Made by a program: the position numbers and the translations under genes. A stretch of 64,000 nt of DNA from Parietichytrium sp. I65-24A (taxonomy: Eukaryota; Sar; Bigyra; Thraustochytrida; Thraustochytriidae): assembly GCA_012862575.1 (NCBI GenBank), contig BLSF01000008.1, forward strand, positions 620,001 through 684,000. Reading direction: 5' to 3'. Position 1 is the stretch's first letter. Each line of letters opens with the position of its first letter. This document shows, one piece after another, positions 29,565 to 38,848 of this stretch. The notes under the pieces were generated by a model. It saw only the letters and a program-made list of their open reading frames with translations, had not been told where the DNA came from and ran no database searches.

Positions 29565-30803
29565 ATGTTGGGCCAAGTGAGCAAGCGTGTTGTGAGTGGG
29601 TGGTCGGCCGGGGCAGCTGGGGTCCAGAGGCGCCACTTTTCTGTGACGCCAACGATGACCAGACAGCCGAGCTTTGGGTACCCTGGCGAGTTTCGTAGAG
29701 TGAAAGCGATCGACGAAACCACCCGAATCTTGGTCACTGGAGCTTCGGGGCAAATTGGAGCAGAGCTGATCCCATACCTCCGCCGCGAGTACGGCGAGGA
29801 AAATGTCATCGCGTCAGACATCCGCACGCCAAAGAAGCGCAGCGCAGATTCTGGACCTTTTGTTTACTGCGATGTGATGCACAAAGACGCGCTTGCGCGA
29901 ATCGTCCTCGAGCAGGGCATCAACATGATTGTGCACAATGCGTCCATGCTAAGCGCAATTGGAGAACGTAACCCACAGCTTGCGCTCAAGGTGAACACCC
30001 GTGGGCTGGAGAATGTGCTCGAGGTGGCTCGCGAGAACGAGCTCCGCGTTTTCACTCCGAGCACTATCGCTGTATTCGGACCAAGCACCCCCAAGGAGGA
30101 TACCCCTGACCACACGATCATGCGCCCAACCACCATTTACGGAATCACAAAGATCTACCTTGAGTTGCTCGGGACCTACTATCATTCGCGCTACGGTGTC
30201 GATTTCCGCTCGTTGCGGTATCCTGGGGTCATCTCTGCAGAGACGTTGCCAGGTGGTGGTGTAAGTTGAGAATTTCTTTCCTGTTCTGTCACGGTTCATC
30301 TTTTTTTTTCGAGGCTGACCGTTTTTGTTTTTTGCTTTTCACTTGTTGTTGCAAATGCTGGTTCACGAAATTCCGAAAAGACCACCGACTACGCCGTGGA
30401 GATCTACTACAAGGCGCTGTTGGAGAACCACTACACCTCTTTCCTCAGGGAAGATACTGCTCTGCCGATGATGTACATGGACGATTGCTTGAAAGCCACC
30501 CTTATGCTGTTGCAGGCCCCCGAGGAGAGTCTGACAGAGCGTGTGTACAACATTACTTCCATGTCATTCACTCCCGAAGACCTCGCCAAGTCAATCAAGA
30601 AGCAGATCCCAGACTTTGCGATAGACTACCAACCAGACTTCCGTCAGAACATTGCTGACACCTGGCCAAAGTCCATCAACGACAATCTTGCACGCAAGGA
30701 CTGGGGCTGGAAGCCGGACTTTGACCTCGACGCTATGACCAATGACATGTTGCGCAAGCTCTCTTACCGCCTCGGAGTTACCTATCCGGGCGCAGCGCAC
30801 TAA
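29565..30803 (+). CDS. TDH: L-threonine 3-dehydrogenase, mitochondrial SDR type
   Basis: Two exons, 29565-30260 and 30381-30803, are separated by a 120-bp phase-0 intron (GTAAGTTGAG ... AAAAG). They give 372 residues, as in animal TDH (about 373). The first about 40 residues ([20 protein letters not shown], Arg-rich, few acids) look like a mitochondrial targeting peptide. Residues about 54-70 hold the NAD-binding [14 protein letters not shown]. The catalytic Tyr-x3-Lys of extended SDRs is in [12 protein letters not shown]. The exon junction rebuilds [14 protein letters not shown], a TDH hallmark. The end has [18 protein letters not shown] and a helix. The enzyme oxidises threonine to 2-amino-3-ketobutyrate with NAD+ in mitochondria, leading to glycine and acetyl-CoA. 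The ATG at 29565 is the first in frame. Confidence 0.95.
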
Positions 30804-32257
30804 ACCGACAGACCTTTTATTTTATTATCCTCGTAAACTCCATGCGAACTCGTTCTTCTGATTGTACCCCCACCTTCCTCTACGTTGCCGGCGCGTCCGC
30901 TGTTTTCCTAATTCAGATTCGAATCATCGCTCGGTTTCGCGCAGTCAAAGTGAAAGCTTGTCCATGATAGCCATCTTCTTAGCAAGAACGTAAGAATCTA
31001 TTCTAACGAACAAGGAACTATTACGAGCCCGTGACACAGGCAAATGCCCAGTGGTACCCTCCCCCCAGCGCAGTCTTCAGTCGGACAACTCAAGTCGCCG
31101 TTAGCGTATTGTCTTCGTGCCTTTTCCTCGATGACACCGCTTCGGCGTCAAATTTAAAAAATCAATTTTTTAACAGCTCCGAAAGGAGCCCCACGAAAAA
31201 TTTTCCTCGGCGACCCATGGCAGCGCTGACGAGACACACAGACTGGCGGAGACAGATCCCTGCGCCTTGCGGTCTTTTGGCGAAGCCTTGTCCGGACCGT
31301 GGCCTATTCAGTGTGAAGATGTGTGAAGCGTGAAAATGTGAAATGTGAAATGTGAAACCGTCCTATGAAGCCCTAGCTAGCGGAGTGGGAATGTGTGGGA
31401 TCGTGACGGGCGAAACGGCCGTGGGCCGGTCCACGCACGCAGCAACTTTCTGTCGCGAATGAGTCGAGATGCACGGGTGCTTCTTGCAGGGCTGGCTGAT
31501 GTTAGAGCCCGTCGGTTACAAGGATTCATTCATTCGCCCCGCGCTTTCCAAGAGAACCGACAAGATCTGCACGAATTGGAGGGAGCCCAGGCACTGGGTG
31601 TAATTGCCTCACCTCACCCTTTGCTTGGCAAATAGCCAGGAGCGTGTTGTTGGCCTGTGGGTGAAGAGCAGCGCTCAGGACCACCTCGAAACCGATTAAA
31701 ATCGATCAAACGTGATGTCATTCTTTCATTACTTCATTTCAACTCAACCGCAAACCTGAGACTCGCAAAGAGCCATTCGAAGCGGGAAATTCTCAAGCGC
31801 AATCGCTTCCGACGTTTCCCCTCGGCGAAAATTCAAAAAACTTCCCAAGTGCGAGAAGAGCGAGCTATTGTTGCGGGCAGCATACAGTTGGATAGTGTAG
31901 CAAGTGTAGCAGACGTAGATCTGCGCGTAGCGATGGAGCTGTGGTCGCGAGTAGAGGTTGGTTAATCTAGACGCGGAAAGGCCCAGCACGTAAGTCAAAA
32001 ATACGAAGAAGAATGATTGACTGTGAGAATGAATTTTGTCAGTTTTCCTATGTTTTCCTGTTCCCTTTCCTCCGCACTGGTTGCACTGGTTGCACTGGTC
32101 TCTCTTTCGCTCATTCATTCATTTTCATTCATTCGCTCATTCGCTCTCTTGCTGACGCTGTGGCAAAGGCGTTGACGCGCGAGGCAGCGAGGCAGCGAGG
32201 CAGCCCGAGCGCGGAAAGAAGGGAGAAAGCGAGCGGTAAGGCAGGGCAGAGGCAGAT
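30804..32257. other. Intergenic between TDH and LIS1
   Basis: No gene supported. An AT-rich patch lies at 31145-31205. GTGAAATGTGAAATGTGAAA repeats are at about 31320-31360. A GACTGTGAGAATGAAT motif lies at about 32020-32035, some 225 bp before the LIS1 ATG, followed by TTGCACTGG and CATTCATT-type short repeats (32075-32150). Confidence 0.4.
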
Positions 32258-33673
32258 ATGGTGCTGACGGACAAGCAGCGCAGAGACCTGAACGAGGCCG
32301 TGCTGGAATATCTGCGCTGCACGGATGGCTTCGAAGAGGCGGCGCAGGTCTTTGGCGGGGCCGCGGGGCTGAATGGTGCTGACGCGAAGAAGAGCGCGAT
32401 ACCGATCCTGGAGAAGAAGTGGACATCCGTGGTGAGGCTGCAGAGGAAGGTGCTGGAATTGGAGACCAAGGTGAAGGAGCTTGAGGCCGAACGCAAAATG
32501 CTTGGTAGCTTGCCGAATGGGGCTGGCGGAGGGATTGGGGCTGCCGGAGGCGCCATGCTTAAGAGCGGGGAGAGCTTCCTGCTTCGCACGACGCACAGTC
32601 ATCAGATGGACGGGCACAGGGCGCCCATAACCTGCGTGGTCTTCCACCCGAGATTCAATGTGCTCGTGAGTGCCTCTGAGGATGCCACCGCCAAAGTTTG
32701 GGACTTTGAGACCGGCGAATTCGAGCGCACCCTGAAGGGTCACACTAAGAAGGTTGAGGAGGTGGCTTTCAACGAGATGGGCACCTTGCTTGCCACTTGC
32801 AGCTCTGATCTGAGCATCAAACTATGGGATTTCTCCCCGAGCGGGTCGTACGACTGTGTCAAGACATTGATGGGCCACGACCACAGCGTTTCAGGAGTGT
32901 GTTTTTTGAGCGGTGGCTCACAGCTAGTATCTTGCTCGAGGGACAAGTCAATCAAGCTTTGGGATACAAGCAGTGGATTCTGTCTTCGGACGTTCTACGG
33001 CCATGAAGAGTGGGTGCGCAAGATCACTGTCCACCCTGCAACAAACGCCGTGGCTACGTGCTCCAGCGACCACAACTTGATTGTGTGGAATCTCACCGCA
33101 TCCAGTGACAGTGTCGTGGCAACCCTCCGGGGTCACGAGCACGTGGTGGAGTGTTTAGCATTTTCCTCCGTAGCTGCTGATCGAGCACTAGGCTCCACCT
33201 CATCAGCGCCTGGAAGTACAACTGCGGAGAGCTCCTCAAGCAATGGCGAAGAAACCTTATCGAATGGCGGAGCAGGAGGAAGGAGTCGTCGCAGCGGTGG
33301 TCTGCACCTTGCGTCCGGCTCCCGGGACAGGACGATCAAAGTCTGGCATATTCAAAGCGCCACATGTTTGTTTACTCTCACCGGACATGACAGCTGGGTA
33401 CGCGCTGTTGCATTTCAACCTAACGGCAAATATCTTATCTCTGCCTCTGAGGATAAGTCCATCCGGATGTGGGACCTTGCACAGCAGAAATGCATCAGAA
33501 GCATAACGTCTGCACACTCGCACTTTATTACTTGCCTTACTATTCACCCGTCACTCGCTCTTGTTGCCACCGGAAGCGCAGACCAAAGCGTTGCGACCTG
33601 GGGCGCCGCTCCCGCTGGATTTGCAGGGACCCCGTCAAGCGACGAGCACAGTGCTTCGGCCACAAATGTCTAA
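32258..33673 (+). CDS. LIS1: LIS1/PAFAH1B1 homologue (LisH, coiled coil, WD40)
   Basis: One exon of 471 residues begins [21 protein letters not shown] LisH dimerisation motif covers residues about 5-37, a coiled coil about 50-80 ([18 protein letters not shown]), then a Gly-rich linker and seven WD40 repeats. Repeat 1 starts at [16 protein letters not shown]; later ones include [35 protein letters not shown] and [17 protein letters not shown]. Between repeats 5 and 6 is a Ser/Gly-rich insert of about 40 residues ([20 protein letters not shown] region), longer than the human loop. The human protein has 410 residues. LIS1 binds cytoplasmic dynein and regulates its motility, so dynein is expected in this organism. 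The tail is Ser/Ala-rich and unlike animal LIS1. Confidence 0.93.
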   Translation: MVLTDKQRRDLNEAVLEYLRCTDGFEEAAQVFGGAAGLNGADAKKSAIPILEKKWTSVVRLQRKVLELETKVKELEAERKMLGSLPNGAGGGIGAAGGAMLKSGESFLLRTTHSHQMDGHRAPITCVVFHPRFNVLVSASEDATAKVWDFETGEFERTLKGHTKKVEEVAFNEMGTLLATCSSDLSIKLWDFSPSGSYDCVKTLMGHDHSVSGVCFLSGGSQLVSCSRDKSIKLWDTSSGFCLRTFYGHEEWVRKITVHPATNAVATCSSDHNLIVWNLTASSDSVVATLRGHEHVVECLAFSSVAADRALGSTSSAPGSTTAESSSSNGEETLSNGGAGGRSRRSGGLHLASGSRDRTIKVWHIQSATCLFTLTGHDSWVRAVAFQPNGKYLISASEDKSIRMWDLAQQKCIRSITSAHSHFITCLTIHPSLALVATGSADQSVATWGAAPAGFAGTPSSDEHSASATNV

Positions 33674-34387
33674 TACGCTTGCCGCTCTAATGTCTCAAAA
33701 CTCGTCTCCTGGAACTCCTGGAATGTCTTGCCTCGCTGGTTCATAGGCTCTTGGGTTGGCCCAATCAGTAGATCCGGACATTAAGAAAATGCAACATTAT
33801 TATCGTAGTTGTAGCAACTCTGAAAGCGAAATCGTTTCTATCTGAACTGTTCCGTCGAATGTCTCGCCCTCCTCAAACCTTCCACTTACAATTGCATCTT
33901 CTTGCTGAACTGTTAGTTGATTGAGAAAAAACGTACTTGCAGCTCTGAAAAAAACGAAAGACAAAACAATTACACCAAAGTAAATTGTGGTGAGATTTTG
34001 TAATTAAACAACAAGTGAAGCCAAAAAGTGCAGCGTGAACAAACCCTCTCGGAAATATCGGAAGGTTTAGTGCTCAAACAAACGATCAAGAAGGGACAGG
34101 ATTGCTTTGGTTCCGGAGATGCAACTTTTAGAACGCCAAGACTTTCGATGTATATCGATGTATATGTTGGCGTACTTTTGGAAATTGCTCTGGTTGCTAA
34201 CTGCAAGAAATAGGTTTCAGAAAAGTGCGAAGATGAGGAATAGGTTTTGTTACAATAAATTTTATATATACTCTACAAAGGCCGGAAGCACGGGGCGCGC
34301 AATACTAAGACATCAGGCGTCATTAGCTGCAGAAATCGCAGCACAGAAGGAAAAAGACAGATACTACCAAAGCGAGGGTGTCGGACT
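33674..34387. other. Convergent intergenic region between LIS1 and PP2C genes
   Basis: No gene. It is AT-rich and carries one copy of a dispersed ~50-bp repeat (34014-34065). Confidence 0.4.
34014..34065 (-). repeat. Dispersed ~50-bp repeat, copy 1
   Basis: Reads, on the minus strand, as a diverged form of the motif GGTTTGTTTACGCTGTCACT ... CGTGGCTTCACT seen also at 55158-55207, 59871-59921 and 61893-61946. Not matched to a known family. Confidence 0.45.
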
Positions 34388-35863
34388 TCACTTATGGATG
34401 AGGGTTTTGCGAGGACCATGGCTCTTCAAGAGCTTTTGGTTTCGCATGTCCGGGTTTAAGTCAACAATCACGATGGTGATATCATCCGATGCCATTCCTC
34501 CGTACAGACGCTTCTGCTTGACATGCGCAGCAAGTTTTTGTGCAGCTTTTCCGGGGTTAGAAATTCGATTTACAAATTTGGCAATGTCAGGAGAGTCCAT
34601 GCACTCAAACAGTCCGTCACTGCCCATCACGAAGCGAACGTATTCACCGCGGGGAACTGAGAAAGATGCAACGTCAGGCTCCGCAATAACTGACCGAGCA
34701 GCATACGCATCTCCAATGGAGCGAGTCACTTGGAGGCTGACACCACCGGTGTGTGAAAACACACAGCGTGGCCCAGTGGGAACTCCGTTGAGGTGGCGCT
34801 GCCCAACAAATGAATGCGCCCGAAGACTACGCACGTCACCACTCTGCGCGGCACGCTCCTTCTCCCTGTGCCACAGCTCCGATTCCAGCAAGCCGGGGCG
34901 TGGGGTGTGGTCCGCGTTGAGAATGCGCTGGTGCTCCGTCTCGTTGCAATCGACGCGGTGATCAAGGGTCATATCCGTGATCTCCCCGTGCTGAGAAATC
35001 ATGAAACACCGGCAGTCCCCAACCCAGGCCACCTTGCCTTCGACGGTGTTCGATTCGGCAGAGTCAATAGAATTGCCTGGGTCGTCCTGGTTGATCATGA
35101 GTGTCACAGCGCAGGTTCCTGCGCGAGGATCAGTGTGCCGCTGAGCCTTAACGATATCGTCCACACGCAGGTAGCCGCGAATGACTGCCTCATCGTCGGG
35201 CATGTCAAACGGTTCGTGCGGACCAGATAAAGAGGAGAAAACCTCTTCGTCTGTTCCTGCGCTTTCCACATCGGAACCCTCCATTCTCCGGGAGCAGTTG
35301 CCAATTTCGTCATAAAGACGGTCTACGCAGAGATCCGCGGCAAGTGCAGAGGTTCCATGTCCGTCAAATACGCCAAAGTAGTGCACGTCAGAGCCTCCTT
35401 CTGAGCCGAGACGGATGTCAAAGCGGTCTTGGTCCTTCTTGCCAGGGGCTTGAGCGGCGCCGTACTGCAGATTTCCATAGTCAAAAAAGTCCATGGTCAC
35501 TTTGTTGGATGTGGATCGGTCGAAGCGGGTTGAGGACGTGCGGTGCGGCCCCGAGCGCCCATGCTCGAGTGCAGACATGGCCCCTGTGTCATTTGAAGAC
35601 AGACTAGTGCCACTGGCGCTGGAGCGCACAGAGTTAGCGGAGATGGACTTTTGGTTGAAACCAACGCGAGGCAGAGACTTGCGCAGTGAGCCAAAGCTTC
35701 CTATTGAGCGCTGGAAGGAGTTGCGTTTCTTTCTCGAGTCACCCAGCTTGAGCGCCACCGGGAGTCCGTCGGCCACGGAGCCCGCCACTGTGCTATGAAC
35801 GCTGGTGTCCTCCATCTGAGGGTCAAATTTGGATGAGTGGTTCCGCCGCATAAAGGATGCCAT
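34388..35863 (-). CDS. PP2C-family (PPM) serine/threonine phosphatase
   Basis: A single-exon protein of 491 residues starts at ATG 35863 (MASFMRRNHSSKFDPQ). Residues 1 to about 140 are Ser/Arg-rich and probably disordered or phosphorylated. The PPM catalytic core follows with its motifs in order: KKDQDRFDI, YFGVFDGHGTSALAAD (metal-binding Asp), VAWVGDCRCFMI, MTLDHRVDCNETE, VTRSIGDAYA, FVMGSDGLFECMDSPDIAKF and SDDITIVIVDL. All expected metal-coordinating Asp residues are visible, so activity is likely. An acidic loop (ESAGTDEEVFSSL) is inserted in the core. The short C-terminal tail is basic. Location and substrates are not evident. It converges on LIS1 and is divergent from XRN. Confidence 0.9.
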   Translation of the reverse strand: MASFMRRNHSSKFDPQMEDTSVHSTVAGSVADGLPVALKLGDSRKKRNSFQRSIGSFGSLRKSLPRVGFNQKSISANSVRSSASGTSLSSNDTGAMSALEHGRSGPHRTSSTRFDRSTSNKVTMDFFDYGNLQYGAAQAPGKKDQDRFDIRLGSEGGSDVHYFGVFDGHGTSALAADLCVDRLYDEIGNCSRRMEGSDVESAGTDEEVFSSLSGPHEPFDMPDDEAVIRGYLRVDDIVKAQRHTDPRAGTCAVTLMINQDDPGNSIDSAESNTVEGKVAWVGDCRCFMISQHGEITDMTLDHRVDCNETEHQRILNADHTPRPGLLESELWHREKERAAQSGDVRSLRAHSFVGQRHLNGVPTGPRCVFSHTGGVSLQVTRSIGDAYAARSVIAEPDVASFSVPRGEYVRFVMGSDGLFECMDSPDIAKFVNRISNPGKAAQKLAAHVKQKRLYGGMASDDITIVIVDLNPDMRNQKLLKSHGPRKTLIHK

Positions 35864-38848
35864 TTTGGGTCCGATAGGGGTTTGAAGAAGACGGCTTGCT
35901 TTTGTTGATGATGAGCACCACGCGATTGCTGTGGCGAGCAACTTTGTCCGTATGTCAGGCGGTCAAAAGATCTCGCAGACCCTTGCCCCCAACAAATACT
36001 GCAGGCGCTTTCGTGTCTGTGTCTGTTCGAGTGTTTATGACGCAGGTTGTGTATGTGCGCTTGGCCTGCTCGTTTCGGTGTTTTCTGTCCAGTCTGTCCG
36101 CCAGTAGGCCTTCCCGTTGTTCGAATATGTTCGAATGGATGCTCGGCCCAGTCGTGAACAAAAGGCGTGTGGCGTAAGCGCTGTCGTTCCAAGATCTTAC
36201 TCTGGTGACGAGTGAGAGCTGCAACTGAGCGGAACGGGTCTGCCTTCCTTCCTTCCTTTCTTTCTTTCTCTGTCCTCTCGCACTCTGCACCGGCGAGTCA
36301 GTCACAAAGTGTGTGTTCTTTGACTTTGAAATACTTTGAGCGAGCACAGTAGCCGGCTTGTCGTGTCTTTTGGTGGTTTGACCTCTGTCCTTCCTCTAAC
36401 CTGGCCGGTGACACCCATGCAAAAACGCCAGCTGCAAGACAAGATGATGTTGAGTCGGAGTGCGACGAGCAGTGCCAACACCTTTGATCAAACAATGAAG
36501 GTAATGCCCCCCCGGTACTCAGTACAGTACACTGGCTCAGCTCAGCTGGTGATGACGATGGGGCTGGCGACTCTAATGCAACAAGAGACGAGAAAGAAAT
36601 GTACGACAAGGACTTTCTTTCTTTCTTTCTTTCTTTCTTTCTGCTTTCTCCTTCTGCGCGACCGGGTCAACTGGGTCCCAGCTCTTTGGTTCAATCCGAA
36701 CGAGCAGGCGGACTCCGAGAAGCCTGCCTTTTATAACTTTTATATACTTTGGACGTCCCAGGAGAGAGACACAGAAGTCACAGAGGACACTGTCGACACG
36801 AGCCCACGTCCGACTGTCTCAAACTTTCTCAACTCTGGATTCTGAGGGAAGAGAGATAGAGTAGACACACAGAGAGAGAGAGTGGGAGAGATCCAGATGA
36901 TCCAGAGTCCCACTTCGTCTTCTTGGTCTAAGGCGCACGAAGTACTATACTTGTCCTCCTCGTTTCGCTTCACGTCGCGTCGCGAGTGACAGTGGTTTCA
37001 CTGTCAACTGACTGTGCAAAACGAAGAAGGCCAGCACAACTAACACAGAGACACCTTGTACTCTTGTACTCTTATACTTGAATGTGAGTACGCCAGCANG
37101 GTTGTTGGTGCAGAACAGATTTCGTTGTGTTCTTCTTCTTTTTTTTTTTTTTGTAGGACAAAATTGCAAATTAGAAGGTGAAGGGGAAAACTCGGGTGAA
37201 ATGGAACTACGATCCGGACCGCAGGAGAGATAATTGTGTCGGAAAATACCTCAGGATGTGACTGACCGTTCTCTTTTGCAATGTTTTGCAGCGTGGGAAG
37301 ACTGCAAAACATCTGCAAACTGCAAGAGCTAGGTTTCCACATTTCCCTCGGCGCCGCATACGCGCTAGAGCACCTACTGAATATCATAGTGGTCTCTTTC
37401 CGTCCACTCCTTCCTCTTCCCGACGGAAGGCTTTTAGGTGAAAGGCACTACTATTGTTTCATTTAAGAGATTGCCATTCTAGTGGTGGCGTCAGGGCAGC
37501 CAGCGTTAAGAAGAATTGTTCGGGCCAGTGTAGTGTTTTGTTATGGAGATACATAGACCTAGAACGAATGAAACGAAGTGAGCCAACACACATAGAACTA
37601 ATAGCACGAAATGGTAATCTCCAGGACTTACTAATCGTAATATTGCTCTAGCTTCCTCCCGTCCGAGGTCATACTTTCTCCATACAGTTACGTAGGGAAA
37701 TGTCCTGAGTCAACCAGTACTATCTGTATACATGGCGAGCCTTATGGCTTTCTTCACACGAACTGCGGAGACTTGCCAACGAGATTTCCCCGCTCAATAG
37801 CCTCGCACACGGATTAAACCATAGCTTGGTGTTCGAGGTACCGGCGTAGCTTCCTCTTAGATTTTAGTCTGTGACACCACGAGTGACGAGCACCTAATAA
37901 TGAATAGTCTCTGGATATCGGCATCTGAATTGTAATAACAGTGTATTAGTTCTACGTGGTACACACTATGACGCTCGCAGGTTCGCCAGTCTATAAAGCT
38001 AGTTTTTTCCGTAAGAGAGATGTTGGTCGCTGCTCGGAGCTTGGCACTGCAAGCTTTGCAACGCTGCCCAAAGTCGTGTATGAGAGAAGATACTTGATGG
38101 CGGGTCCATTTGCAACAAAGATGATTGAAATGCTATTTCAGGAACACGAGTGCAATTTACCGTGGAGGGAGCATTTCGTAGTCCCAAATAGGGAAGAGTC
38201 GTTGGCGAGTCATCGCACTGTTTGCTAACACTACCGACACTTCGCCGAGTACTACCAACATTCAGCGAAATGTTCATGGAGGCGGAGCCTCCCTCAGAGA
38301 GCAGCTCCTTGTTCTAGTAGGACAGACTACGTGTTTATCTTGGATAGCTTCTCTATCCTCTGTGCTCCAATACCAGGCATGGTGTAAATAAGCCTGTTTC
38401 TGAATTCAAGGAGCGCGTAGTGTGGTTATAGTTGCACCGCGTTCACACGCCAAGGATTTGAAACGACAAGGGAGACTCCCTGGGTTGTCCACTTTCCGGC
38501 GAACAGAATGTTCATCACGATCAACTCCTTGATCGCGATCAACGAAGGACACAGTGCGAAGAACAACCGAGCTCTTCTCTACTTTGTCTTGCGGAACGTA
38601 ATTTGACTGGAGGAAATTGGAAGCTTTAAGTAATTGATCGAGAGAGGGCGACCGACGGAGTGAAACAGCGCGCAGGTGGCAAGTGCAGACAACAATTCGA
38701 TTAACTGTAAAGTCGCGGTCAACCACAAGCAAACACTCTGTGACTGCGGACTTGAACCTGTGTTGTTGCACTGTTGCATTGTTGCACTGTTGCACGGACT
38801 CCAGGGTGCAGTTGGCTGTGAAGGAGTAGTTTTGAGTGAGCTGGGACA
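35864..38848. other. Divergent intergenic region between PP2C and XRN, with one ambiguous base
   Basis: 3 kb without a supported gene. Contains CTTT/CCTT tracts (36241-36270 and 36613-36641), the motif GGTACTCAGTACAGTAC at about 36514-36530, an undetermined base N at 37099, a T-rich run at 37138-37152, and TTGCACTGTTGCATTGTTGC repeats at about 38763-38797 just upstream of the XRN start. Confidence 0.45.

Noticed and set aside
28852-29652. 266-codon minus-strand open frame upstream of threonine dehydrogenase
   Set aside because: Low-complexity Ser/Leu composition from GA repeats and antisense overlap with the TDH first exon; no domain.
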